From Beijerinckiaceae bacterium (GTDB taxonomy: Bacteria > Pseudomonadota > Alphaproteobacteria > Rhizobiales > Beijerinckiaceae), in NCBI GenBank assembly GCA_021324915.1, contig JAJPIC010000012.1, positions 124,001 through 188,000 of the forward strand: a DNA stretch of 64,000 bases, given 5' to 3'. The number at the start of each line of letters is the position of its first letter. The stretch's first letter is position 1. Of this stretch, positions 29,542 to 37,859 are shown one piece after another. Position numbers and translations under genes: made by a program. The notes below the pieces were generated by a model. That model saw nothing but the letters and a program-made list of their open reading frames with translations, did no database searches and was not told the DNA's origin.

Positions 29542-29631
29542 AGTCAAAATCTAAAGCGCCGTCAAAACTCAAAGCGCGACGCCTCGATCGCATCGCGCTT
29601 ACTGCGGCCGTCACCTTGAGTGCCAAGGGAT

Positions 29632-30702
29632 TTAGGCGTCGACGCTCTCGTCGGTTTCGCCCGGATCGAGAATGCGCTGTGCGATGAGACCGGAATTCTC
29701 CCGGATCGCCTGTTCGATTCGGTCAGCGATCTCGGGATTGTTCTTCAAAAAGGCCTTGGCATTCTCGCGGCCCTGCCCGAGCCTCTGGCTGTCGTAGGAG
29801 AACCAGGCGCCGGATTTTTCGACGACGCCGGCTTTGACGCCGAGATCGATGAGCTCGCCCGACTTCGAAATGCCGGCCCCATACATAATGTCGAATTCGA
29901 CCTGCTTGAACGGGGGCGCGACCTTGTTCTTGACCACTTTCACCCGGGTCTGGTTGCCGACGACTTCCTCACGCTCCTTGATCGAGCCGATGCGGCGGAT
30001 GTCGAGGCGGACGGAAGCGTAGAATTTCAGCGCATTGCCGCCGGTTGTCGTCTCCGGGCTGCCGTAGAGCACGCCGATCTTCATGCGGATCTGGTTGATG
30101 AAGATCACCATGGTCTGCGAGCGCGAGATCGAAGCCGTGAGCTTGCGTAAAGCCTGGCTCATGAGTCGCGCCTGAAGGCCCGGCTGACTGTCGCCCATTT
30201 CGCCGTCGATTTCCGCCCGCGGCGTCAAGGCTGCGACCGAATCGACGACGAGCACGTCGATAGCCCCGGAGCGCACCAGCGTGTCGGTGATTTCGAGCGC
30301 CTGCTCGCCCGTATCGGGCTGCGAGATCAGAAGATCGTCGAGGTTGACGCCGAGCTTGCGCGCATAGACCGGATCGAGCGCATGTTCGGCATCGATGAAG
30401 GCGCAGACCCCGCCCCTCTTCTGCGCTTCCGCGATCACGTGGAGGGTGAGCGTCGTCTTGCCCGAAGATTCCGGCCCGTAGATCTCGATGACCCGCCCGC
30501 GAGGCAAGCCGCCGACGCCCAGCGCGATGTCGAGGCCCAAAGAACCCGTTGAGATCGTTTCGATTTCGATCGGCTTCTGGCTCTTGCCCAGCCGCATGAT
30601 CGAGCCTTTGCCGAAGCTGCGTTCGATCTGCGACAAGGCGGCATCGAGCGCCTTCGTCTTGTCCACGGATAGTCCTTCCACGAGGCGGAGATTCGCTGTC
30701 AT
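29632..30702 (-). CDS. recA: Recombinase RecA
   Basis: RecA drives strand exchange in homologous recombination and promotes LexA self-cleavage in the SOS response. The 356-aa protein has Walker A GPESSGKT (residues 76-83), Walker [23 protein letters not shown]-binding loop L1 [19 protein letters not shown] and loop L2 with [28 protein letters not shown]. It is full length with a typical acidic tail. Its promoter region has been split by an insertion element about 108 nt upstream of the start. Confidence 0.98.
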   Translation of the reverse strand: MTANLRLVEGLSVDKTKALDAALSQIERSFGKGSIMRLGKSQKPIEIETISTGSLGLDIALGVGGLPRGRVIEIYGPESSGKTTLTLHVIAEAQKRGGVCAFIDAEHALDPVYARKLGVNLDDLLISQPDTGEQALEITDTLVRSGAIDVLVVDSVAALTPRAEIDGEMGDSQPGLQARLMSQALRKLTASISRSQTMVIFINQIRMKIGVLYGSPETTTGGNALKFYASVRLDIRRIGSIKEREEVVGNQTRVKVVKNKVAPPFKQVEFDIMYGAGISKSGELIDLGVKAGVVEKSGAWFSYDSQRLGQGRENAKAFLKNNPEIADRIEQAIRENSGLIAQRILDPGETDESVDA

Positions 30703-30767
30703 CGAGGTGTCCCTTCTGGCACGGTCGCGCTATGCGGGCAATGGCGAGCGGCATTGGCGAGGCTGAA

Positions 30768-30811
30768 AATGTACCTCTTTTGTTCTTTCCTGCCAAGTTC
30801 TTTTTTTGTCC
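30768..30811 (-). promoter_or_regulatory. recA promoter with disrupted LexA (SOS) operator
   Basis: On the minus strand a -35 TTGGCA (30791-30796) and a -10 TACATT (30768-30773) are 17 nt apart, 66 nt before the recA start. Abutting the -35 is GAAC (30797-30800), then seven A, then GGAC (30808-30811). The alphaproteobacterial LexA box is GAAC-N7-GAAC. The outer half here is GGAC because its last bases come from the inserted IS (from 30810). Removing the IS and one 8-bp duplication restores a perfect GAAC-N7-GAAC. Confidence 0.75.
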
Positions 30812-30832
30812 CAACTATGCACTTTACAAACC
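30802..30832 (+). repeat. Left target duplication and left terminal inverted repeat of the IS
   Basis: The 8-bp direct repeat TTTTTTGT occupies 30802-30809. The left IS end (30810-30832) reads CCCAACTATGCACTTTACAA followed by ACC. It matches the inverted right end over 16 of its inner 17 positions; the six tip bases differ. Confidence 0.8.
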
Positions 30833-30852
30833 GGACAAAAGGCGTAGAGACA

Positions 30853-32105
30853 ATGGAGGCCAATGAGAGTCGCGCCACGGCTTCTAGAGTGATCCAGACG
30901 CTTGGCCCGGCTCGGCACGAATGTCGACTTGGCGGAGCCTTTAAAGTGCGCGTCGCGGATGATCTGCGAAGGTGTGTTGTTTTTTTTGGCTATCCAGACG
31001 CGACGCCCGGGAAAACCAGTTTTTAGAAGAGAATATAGGTATTGGAGATCTAACTTATACCATTGGATTGTTCCGCCTGTTGTCGGGCAAGAAACGAAAT
31101 CTTCCAATTTGTCATTCAGGCTCTATAGCCTTATTCCCTAGCGACGAAAAGATACCAGTAATTGATTGGAGAGATGCTTCTAGAAAGAAGGTCATTACGG
31201 TTGAGGGATTTTTGGTCGAAACACACAGTCTGCAAGGCCTTAGCGGAGCGCCGGTGTTTGTGCGCCCTCAAGCAGCCATCGATCCGGCTAAGGCTTTAGG
31301 AGTTGAGAAGAAAGGATGGCGACCCAGAGAAAGCCGCTTAATCATGTGGCCAATGGTCCAGCTTCGTTTGCTTGGATTGTGGCAAGGATCGTGGGATGCG
31401 CCTCCTGACCAAATACTCGCCTCGGAGCCAGGCACAGGCGGCGGCAGAGTGCCGATTGGTATGGGAGTCGTCGTTCCATGCTATAAGATCGTTGAGCTCC
31501 TCGACAGCCCTGAGGCAAAGAAGGATCGCGATGAGATCATCACGCGGCTTCAGCCTCAGATGTTCATACTAGAACACGGCAAAGTTTCAGAGACGCCAAT
31601 TAGTAGTCATATGTCCAAAAACGAGACGTCTATGACGGATGGCCCGAAACCGGAGAACAGCAAGCCATCGAGGATTTTTGCTCAGACTGCCCTGATTTGC
31701 GATTCCCTGTACACGGACATCGTAGGCAGATCGATGCTCATCGGCGTCTATACGGACGATTTTCGTGTCTTTCAATTTCCGACGACAATTATCGTAACGT
31801 TATTTCTTAGGATAGCCGGGGATGCGGGCACGTATGACATCGAATTTCGCGCCATCGGACCTAACGACGCTGCGCTTTTGCTTCCGAATAAAACAAGAAT
31901 TACCCTCTCGCCAGAACACGCTTATGAGCCAAAGGTTTTCAACAACTTGAAGATCCAAATTCAGTCTTCTGGATGGATGAAGTTTCAATGGAAGCCGCCG
32001 GGCCGCGATTGGGAAACTTTGGTTTCCTGCGACGTAAAATTGTTGGCTTTGCCAGAAACGAAGCCCGCTAAAGAGGCCGCCGCGAATGGGACAGAAGAAA
32101 GATGA
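30853..32105 (+). pseudogene. Broken trypsin-like peptidase passenger gene, continuing into a DUF6941-like domain
   Basis: A frame from ATG 30853 encodes about 57 residues ending VADDLRRCVVFFGYPDATPGK and then stops at 31026. A different frame then carries the C-terminal part of a trypsin-like peptidase: EENIGIGDLTYTIGLF, KKRNLPICHSGSIALFP and the serine motif GLSGAPVFV. In complete relatives the catalytic His and Asp lie between these two parts. Neither is visible here, so an internal deletion with frame change at about 31010-31025 is inferred. After the peptidase end (VVVPCYKIVELL) the frame runs on without a stop into a second domain. A product of the downstream frame alone would be an inactive peptidase remnant. 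Confidence 0.7.
31611..32105 (+). CDS. DUF6941-like domain, possibly translated separately
   Basis: The last 164 codons of the passenger frame, from ATG 31611, encode a beta-rich domain: IFAQTALICDSLYTDIVGRS, then LIGVYTDDFRVFQFPTTIIVTLFLRI and LKIQIQSSGWMKFQW. This resembles the DUF6941 pattern (an early ALxCD, a LIGI-type strand, and a jelly-roll-like end). It is in frame with the peptidase remnant, so it is either a fusion partner or a gene starting at 31611 or 31635. No good ribosome-binding site decides this. The function is unknown. Confidence 0.45.
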   Translation: MSKNETSMTDGPKPENSKPSRIFAQTALICDSLYTDIVGRSMLIGVYTDDFRVFQFPTTIIVTLFLRIAGDAGTYDIEFRAIGPNDAALLLPNKTRITLSPEHAYEPKVFNNLKIQIQSSGWMKFQWKPPGRDWETLVSCDVKLLALPETKPAKEAAANGTEER

Positions 32106-32262
32106 TACGCTCACCGAGGAAGAAATCGCGCGCCGGATGGACAATGCAGTGCGCCGAGCGCTTAACACTCGACCAGTCCTTTTGAAAGAGGTAGCTGGCA
32201 AGAGTCGGAGCGCAACGATAAAAAAACGCGCTAGAAAATCTCCTCGATCAAAGCAATCATAG
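32086..32262 (+). CDS. Small basic passenger protein (58 aa)
   Basis: The ATG at 32086 lies inside the end of the upstream gene in another frame (20-nt overlap). The protein begins MGQKKDDTLTEEEIARRMDN. It is helical in the first half (EEEIARRMDNAVRRALNTRP) and strongly basic in the second (KKRARKSPRSK). Similar short EExxRRxxxxxRRALNTxP proteins often follow trypsin-like peptidase genes in mobile DNA; the role is unknown. It is co-oriented with the passenger gene and convergent with the transposase. Confidence 0.6.
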   Translation: MGQKKDDTLTEEEIARRMDNAVRRALNTRPVLLKEVAGKSRSATIKKRARKSPRSKQS

Positions 32263-32318
32263 CTCTCATCGCCGCAAGATTTTTCTTGATCCTCACCTTT
32301 CGGTTTCTCATCACGAGA

Positions 32319-33242
32319 TCATCGATAGGTCAGGCGTTTCCCAGCCGCGCCGCGCACGGCACGTCGAGCGCGTTCTGTGTCGTCTATGCCCAGCTTCACG
32401 CGGTTCGAATAGCGGAAATCGAACTCGTTCAAATAAGCCTGCAAATGCTGTTCGCCACAGTGGTGATAAACGCCCGTAATTCCGCGCTTGAAAATGCCAA
32501 AAAAGCCTTCGACCGTGTTTGTCGTCGTCTCGCCGCGCGCATATTCGCCTGAGCCGTGATTGACGGCTTCATGTTTGGCGAATTTCTTTCCCGGCTCTTT
32601 GTACCACTGCGCTTCGTCAGTATTCAGCGTGCTATCTAGAACGACATGCGCGCCGAGGATTTTCTTGATCGTCGGAATGGTGAGGTCGTCCACCTTGATC
32701 GAAACGGAACGGCCGCCGCGCTCGACCATCGTAAGAACCTTGCGTTTGGTCGCGGTACCGCGCTGGCTCTGCCAACCTTTGCCGCTTACGAAAACGTCTT
32801 TCGGCTTGCCAATATAAGTTTCGTCCACCTCGACCGTCTTGCCCTTGCCGCCTAGCGGTTCGGGGTCGCGATCAGCCATCGCTTCGCGAACGCGATGCGC
32901 AAGAAACCAAGCAGTCCGGTAAGAGCCGATTCCCAGAGAGCGCATCAATTGGTGAGCGGAAATGCCTTTTTTGCTTCCGGCCATCAGTCGAAAAGCAAGA
33001 GCCCATTTTTGTAGCGGAAGGTGACTCGATTCCATCACTGAGCCGACGGTCACTGAAAATTGCTCTCCACAAGCCCGACATTTGTAAACGCCCTGACGGT
33101 GGGCTTTGCCCTCTAGCTTTGTAGCTTCGTTCACGACACCGCAATGCGGGCAAACCGGGCCGTTTGGCCAACGGATGCCTTCAAAATAGGTGCGTGCGGC
33201 ATCTTCATCGTGGAAAATAGGATCGGAAAGATCGACTGACAT
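32319..33242 (-). CDS. IS1595-family transposase (ISXO2-like)
   Basis: The 307-aa protein has an N-terminal zinc ribbon (CPHC ... CRAC, about residues 33-61), a helical region, then an ISXO2-type DDE/DDN catalytic domain. This shows the first Asp in VEVDETYIGK, the second in HVVLDSTLNTDE, and NTVEGFFGIFKRGITGVYHHCGEQHLQAYLNEFDFRYSNR at the third site. It looks intact and full length, so the element may still be mobile. A TTGACA (33287-33292) in the right inverted repeat is a likely -35, with a weaker CATTGT -10 at 18 nt spacing. Confidence 0.95.
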   Translation of the reverse strand: MSVDLSDPIFHDEDAARTYFEGIRWPNGPVCPHCGVVNEATKLEGKAHRQGVYKCRACGEQFSVTVGSVMESSHLPLQKWALAFRLMAGSKKGISAHQLMRSLGIGSYRTAWFLAHRVREAMADRDPEPLGGKGKTVEVDETYIGKPKDVFVSGKGWQSQRGTATKRKVLTMVERGGRSVSIKVDDLTIPTIKKILGAHVVLDSTLNTDEAQWYKEPGKKFAKHEAVNHGSGEYARGETTTNTVEGFFGIFKRGITGVYHHCGEQHLQAYLNEFDFRYSNRVKLGIDDTERARRAVRGAAGKRLTYR

Positions 33243-33282
33243 TTGAAGCTCCTATGTTCCGAACAATGCCAGAACCCAAGTA

Positions 33283-33313
33283 GGTTTGTCAAGTGCATAA
33301 GTTCCTTTTTTGT
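33283..33313 (-). repeat. Right terminal inverted repeat and right target duplication of the IS
   Basis: The right end (33283-33305), read outside-in on the minus strand, is GGAACTTATGCACTTGACAA followed by ACC. The second copy of the 8-bp duplication, TTTTTTGT, follows at 33306-33313. Confidence 0.8.
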
Positions 33314-33315
33314 TC
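33301..33315. promoter_or_regulatory. Perfect LexA-type box created at the IS right junction
   Basis: GTTC (33301-33304), seven bases (C then six T) and GTTC (33312-33315) form an exact GTTC-N7-GTTC. The left half is from the IS end, the right half is the surviving half of the old recA operator. It ends 8 nt from the transposase -35 TTGACA, so LexA binding here could influence transposase transcription. Confidence 0.55.
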
Positions 33316-33430
33316 TTGGGGAGCCCGGTACTTTCCGGATGCGTCAAGCGCAGCGCGTGGCTCGACATCTCGGACAGCACCCGCCGCGATCCGAATTTCC
33401 GATATTGCCGCGGCTCCTTTGGCGAGCGAT

Positions 33431-35538
33431 CTATTTTCCGAGCGCGGCGCTCTGCTGATCGAGCCAGGCAAGAACCTTCTTCCATTGGGCTTCGCCCGGA
33501 TATTGCGCGACCAATGGCGCGAGAATGGCGCGGGCTTGCACGAGCGCGGTTTGTGCATTCGCTGAATCGCCCGCTTTCTTGTAGACGAACGCGAGCTTCG
33601 CATAGAAAACCGCGAGTTCGCCCTGCAAGCCGACGTTGCCGGGATTGGATTTCGCGAGGCGAACCATGATTGCGAGGCTTGCCTGATAGGATTTGAGCGC
33701 GTCGGGCAGATTGCCCTCTTCCAAATGTGCATCGCCGACCTTCTCGTACGATACAGAAAGGTCGCGCTGCCAATCGCCATTGCCGGGATCGGATGTCGCC
33801 AGGCGATCGCTTATGTCGAGGGCCGCCAGATAGGATTTCAGCGCCCCGGGCGGATTTCGCTCCGCAAACTGCACATTTCCGGTCTTTTCGTATGCGATCG
33901 AAAGATCGCGCTGCCAGACGAGATTGCTGCGATCGGATCTCGTCAGGCGCTCTCGGATGGCGAGAGATGCCTGATAGGATTTCAACGCTTCGGGCAGATT
34001 GGCTTGCGCGACCTCGACATTGCCGATTTTTTCGTAAGCGACCGAAAGATCGAGCTGCCATTCGGCATTCTCGGGATCGGTCTGGACAAGCGGCAAGAGG
34101 ATATCGCGCTTGGCCTCGTAGGACGTCAATGCCGCGGCAAGATCGCCTTCCGCCATTTGAACATCGCCGATCTTTTCATGAGCGATGCCGAGATCGTCCT
34201 GCCAGCGGATATTGCGCGAATCGGATTTGACCAGGCGCTCGGCTATCGCAAGGCCAGCTTCATAGGATTGCAACGCCTCGAGCAGATCCTTCTGCGCGAC
34301 CTGCACGTCGCCTATTCTCTCATGTGAGCTCGAGAGGTCGCGCAGCCATTGGGCATCGCCGGATTTTGCGAAGCGCTCGGCGATGGCAAGGCCGGCTTGG
34401 AAAGATTTGAGCGCCTCCGCCAGATTTCCCTCAGCGAGCCGGACCGCGCCGATCCTGTCGCATTCGATATTGATGCCATATTCCAAGCGGGCATAAAGTT
34501 GATCCGCGTTGCCCGGCTTTGCGGCGAGCATGGTCTCGTAGATCTGCTTGGCCTCACCGCCGGCGGCGAGCGCACCCGCCGTATCGCCGATTGCCAGCAG
34601 CGAACGGGCGGTCTCGTCGAGCGCCGCCGCCTCGCTCAGCCTGAGATCCGGCGTGACCTGCCCGGATTGAATCAATTGCTCCTGCAAGCCGCGGGCCCGA
34701 TCGAGTCCTTGACGAGATTGGCGGGAACACCCTTCGCGTTGCGGAATTTTTGCGCCAGATCGAAAACGAGGCCGTTCGCCGTCTTGGTGGCCAGCGCCAG
34801 CGTCGTCTCGGCGCGCTGGCGCTCGCGAACCGCGATACCCCTTTGCCAAAAGGCGAGCCCGGCAAGAGCGAGCGCGAGGATGAGGCCTGCCGCCAAACTG
34901 CCTGTAAGAACATTGCGGCGGCGGCTCGCCGCGCGCCGGCTCTCGAGGATGAAGGCCTGCGTTGCTTCTGTCGGCAGCGGCGCGGCGGCTGGGCGTGCGG
35001 CAATCCAGCTTTCGGCTTCCTCCAAAGCGGGCGAACGCAAGAGCAGTCCTGCCGACCTGCCGGCTTCCGCCCAGCGGCGCCCCGCCTCGCCAAATTCGGT
35101 ATGTCTCCTGATCCAGTCGATGTCTGTGCCCAGCGCCTCGCAGAGCCGATCGAAGCTCTCGTCGAACTTTGGCTCCTCGTCGAAGAAGATGAAATTGAGC
35201 CGCGCCAGCGGCTCCGGGACCTGTGTGTCCACGCGCCTGACAACGACCGGAGCGAAGCGCTTGTTGAGCGAGGCGGCGAAAGCCACTTCCTTGGCGCAGA
35301 CGGGAGAGGCAACCGAATCCGGGCTCAGCACGAAGATGACCGTGTCGGCGGCGGCAATGAGCGACTGGATGCGCGCCCACCAATCCTCGAAGGCGTAGAT
35401 CTCGCTGCGATCGATCAGCGGCTCGAATTGGCGTTGCTTGAGGGCCGCGTCGAGCCGATCGGCAAAGGTCATATCCTTGCGCGAATAGGAAATGAAGACC
35501 TTGGCTCGAGGTCCCTCGCCCGCAGCGTCGCTCGCCAT
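33431..35538 (-). pseudogene. TIR-transmembrane-TPR protein, interrupted by a frameshift
   Basis: A repaired product would be about 702 aa. Residues 12-120 form a TIR domain (VFISYSRKD at 14-22; an FED motif at 50-52 that lines up with the catalytic Glu of NAD-cleaving TIR domains). A linker and one membrane helix (about 210-231) follow. The frame reads to NLVKD (about residue 277) and then into a stop. The continuation LDRARGLQEQLIQSG and six or seven TPR-like repeats (for example ALKSYQASLAIRERL) is in another frame. A 1-nt or 4-nt loss at about 34705-34709 explains this. Such TIR-TPR membrane proteins are frequent in alphaproteobacteria; their roles are mostly unknown, with immunity or signalling possible. 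Confidence 0.82.
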
Positions 35539-35861
35539 TGGGGCCCGTTCTGCAACTCAACAAAATATTAAGAGCGGACACTTAAGCCGAAATTTCGGGA
35601 ATTTCAAAGAACTCCACGCAGGCGGGCGATTGCGCGCCCGCTTTTCCCGCGCGCGCGGGAAGAAGCAACGCGAATATGTCATGCTACGGAGATTTCGGCT
35701 CTCTATCCTGCCTTATTGCACCTATGGTCATTAATCACGGGATTTGCGAAATTCCAAAATTCATTGATAGGCAGGTCGCCGCGCCGACAAGTTTCAGCCC
35801 AAGCGCTTGCTCGGGACTTCCCGCGCACATTTCTCGTACCTGATTTTTTTATAGGTGATTT
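35539..35861. other. Intergenic region with GC palindrome
   Basis: This 323-nt stretch separates the divergent TIR-TPR and exported-protein genes. It contains a perfect 18-bp palindrome TTCCCGCGCGCGCGGGAA (35644-35661) and two similar short segments, AATTTCGGGAATTTC (about 35588) and GAAATTCCAAAATTC (about 35748). No RNA gene is evident. The rightward gene has an AGGTG ribosome-binding site at its start. Confidence 0.5.
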
Positions 35862-36776
35862 ATGAAAAGAGCGAAAAGATCCGCTGCTCCTTTGTCATTT
35901 TTGCTGACCTCTTGGCTTCTCGCATGGCTCGTAGCGGGATTTCCGCAAACCTGCGCGGCCGATGCACCCACCGTCGAGGGCGTTACCCTCGGCGAGAAGC
36001 AGACCGACCTCAAGAGCTCGGACGAATTCGATTGCGGCGAAATGAAAGGATCGATGAAGGTCAGGCATGGGCCAGTCGATGTGAAGCTGAGCACCGGCAA
36101 GACGCAGAAAGTGCCCGACGCCATCACGGTCAGCTTCTCCAGCAAGAGCTGCAATGATTGTGTCTGGGTCCAATTCAATTGGCGCAAGGTTGTCGTCACG
36201 GTCAAAGAAGGTGGAAGCGACGTCGAAAAGACGCTGAAGGGCAAGGCGCCGTCCCCTTATCTCGATCCGAAGTCCGGCCAGGAGAAAGACGATTATTCCT
36301 ACGAGCTCACCGAGGACGAGACTAAGAGCCCCAAGTGGAACGTCGATTCGCCCCATTACGGCGATGACCCGACGATGTCGGGCAAGAAGAGCTGCCTGCA
36401 GAGCGTCGATTGCACGAACGACGTCAATCTCGTCGGAGATACGCCATCGAGCATGTTCGGCTACAATCGCCGGACCTCGGAGCTCTTGAATGCGTATAGG
36501 CTCGACGCCACCAACCAGCAGATCGTAAAGAACGCGACGAAGATCAAAGTCTATTTTCACGCAGATACATATCTGATCTGCAAGGGCAAGATCTGCGCCA
36601 GGATATCCTGGAATGCCACGTGGACGATCGACGTAAAGGACGGCAAGACCGACCAACAGAAGTTTCCGAAGGCCCCGGACTATTCCGACGTCAAGATCGA
36701 TACGGGCGTTCAGCTCACAGACGAGCAGAAGAGCGCACTGAACGATCAGTTCAAGGGACAGACGGTCCTGAAGTAA
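35862..36776 (+). CDS. Exported Cys-containing protein of unknown function
   Basis: The 304-aa protein has a Sec signal peptide (about residues 1-32, ending TCAADAP). The rest is rich in Lys, Asp and Ser with no membrane segment. The mature part has conserved-looking Cys groups: DCGEMKG, KSCNDCVWVQ, KSCLQSVDC and CKGKIC, which could form disulfides. The second half is predicted beta-rich (KIKVYFHADTYLICKGKICARISWNATWTIDV). I do not recognise a family. The start is well supported by AGGTG 7 nt upstream of the ATG. Confidence 0.8.
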   Translation: MKRAKRSAAPLSFLLTSWLLAWLVAGFPQTCAADAPTVEGVTLGEKQTDLKSSDEFDCGEMKGSMKVRHGPVDVKLSTGKTQKVPDAITVSFSSKSCNDCVWVQFNWRKVVVTVKEGGSDVEKTLKGKAPSPYLDPKSGQEKDDYSYELTEDETKSPKWNVDSPHYGDDPTMSGKKSCLQSVDCTNDVNLVGDTPSSMFGYNRRTSELLNAYRLDATNQQIVKNATKIKVYFHADTYLICKGKICARISWNATWTIDVKDGKTDQQKFPKAPDYSDVKIDTGVQLTDEQKSALNDQFKGQTVLK

Positions 36777-36812
36777 GACTTTTCTTTCCCGTCGGCAAAG
36801 ACTCGATTCCGA

Positions 36813-37760
36813 TCAAGCCGAAAGCCCCATAATCTCCCGTGCGGCACGACGAAGAAAGGCCACTGCCGGTTCGAGGCTCGGGCGTTCCAACAACAACGGC
36901 TCGCGCAAATATTGCGTCATCAGCTCGGCAGATTGATTCACCCGCCGCACTTCCTCGACAAAGGCCGCGAGCGTCGGAAAGGAAATCCGGTTGATGATCG
37001 CGCGCGGATTGAAATCGACCGTGAAATAGGGATCGGAGAAATAGAGCGGGATGCAGCCGGCCGCCCAGGCTTGAAACGCCTTCTCGGTGTAATAGCCGGG
37101 AAAGATCGAATTCTCGAAACAGAGATTGAAGCGGTATTCGCGCAAGAAATCATATTTGGACCGCAGGACCGGTTCCCCCGACATTCCGCCGAAAACATCG
37201 ACCTCGCCCACCTGCGACAGCGCTTCCAGAGCCAATGCTCTATGCGCTTCGCGATAGCTCGAGACGAGGCAGCAGAATTTCGGGCGCAGCTCGATGTGCT
37301 CGCGTGGCGCCAGGAGCGAATCGATTTCCACACGCTCTTCGTGCCCGTGACTTCCACAGGGGATGCGCGGGGCGAGATCCCCGGTCCATTGAAGCTCGCC
37401 ATACCACTCAGGCAGGCGAAAATTGCGCCCACCGTACGTATCGAAATCGCAGGAGAGCGAGAACCTATAGAAATCGTATCTCGGGCGCACGTTCTCCCCG
37501 ATGATGACGATGGTCTTGTCGGGATAACGCGCTTGCGCGTGTGGAAAGACGCTCATCAATACGATGTCGGCCTCTTCTTCGTCCTCGACGACTTGGAACG
37601 GACCGAAGGCTTGCGTCATAAGGAGATTCCAGAATCCTTTACGCAGATCGAAAGCCGGATAGAAATTCCGCACGCAGATCGAAACGCCATCCTTCGGAGA
37701 AAGGGTCTGCCTCCCCTTGCGGCGTGCGACAGATCTGACTGCCGAAAAAAGCCGATGCAT
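36813..37760 (-). CDS. Glycosyltransferase family 10 (alpha-fucosyltransferase-like)
   Basis: The protein of about 315 aa carries the GT10 C-terminal signature: YRFNLCFENSIFPGYYTEKAFQAWAAGCIPLYFSDP, with the FENS and YxTEK motifs that bind GDP-fucose. Its N-terminal half has IGENVRPRYDFYRFSLSCDF, typical of the acceptor side. It probably transfers fucose to a surface glycan. No fucose-synthesis genes lie nearby. The start is unclear: ATG 37760 has no obvious ribosome-binding site, and an in-frame TTG at 37847 is an alternative. Confidence 0.88.
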   Translation of the reverse strand: MHRLFSAVRSVARRKGRQTLSPKDGVSICVRNFYPAFDLRKGFWNLLMTQAFGPFQVVEDEEEADIVLMSVFPHAQARYPDKTIVIIGENVRPRYDFYRFSLSCDFDTYGGRNFRLPEWYGELQWTGDLAPRIPCGSHGHEERVEIDSLLAPREHIELRPKFCCLVSSYREAHRALALEALSQVGEVDVFGGMSGEPVLRSKYDFLREYRFNLCFENSIFPGYYTEKAFQAWAAGCIPLYFSDPYFTVDFNPRAIINRISFPTLAAFVEEVRRVNQSAELMTQYLREPLLLERPSLEPAVAFLRRAAREIMGLSA

Positions 37761-37859
37761 CGAATGAACGAATTGCGTGAGAAGGGATAAGAAACCCGCG
37801 TGTAGTCTTCGCCGTCGCGGTTGACAACAGCGAAGTTGACCCGGCAAATCGCAATGCGA

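Larger units (their letters stand above)
30810..33305. mobile_element. IS1595-family insertion element with passenger genes (2,496 bp)
   Basis: The element is bounded by inverted ends (30810-30832 and 33283-33305) and flanked by an exact 8-bp target duplication, TTTTTTGT (30802-30809 and 33306-33313). That duplication size is typical of IS1595. It encodes an ISXO2-like transposase on the minus strand. On the plus strand it carries a broken trypsin-like peptidase gene fused to a DUF6941-like domain, and a 58-aa protein. Passenger genes are known in some IS1595 groups. The passenger half is clearly more AT-rich than its surroundings, a sign of transfer. Confidence 0.85.

Noticed and set aside
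30782-30800. A second LexA-like site GTTC-N11-GTTC in the recA promoter
   Set aside because: The spacing is 11, not 7. Only the junction site with N7 fits the LexA consensus.
34720-35581. N-terminal part of a 716-codon frame ending at 33431
   Set aside because: Upstream of about 34706 this frame gives Arg-rich nonsense; the real sequence there is the TIR domain in another frame. Only the TPR part belongs to the gene.
35644-35661. Perfect 18-bp GC palindrome as a terminator
   Set aside because: It has no loop and no T-run after it on either strand. It is noted only within the intergenic description.
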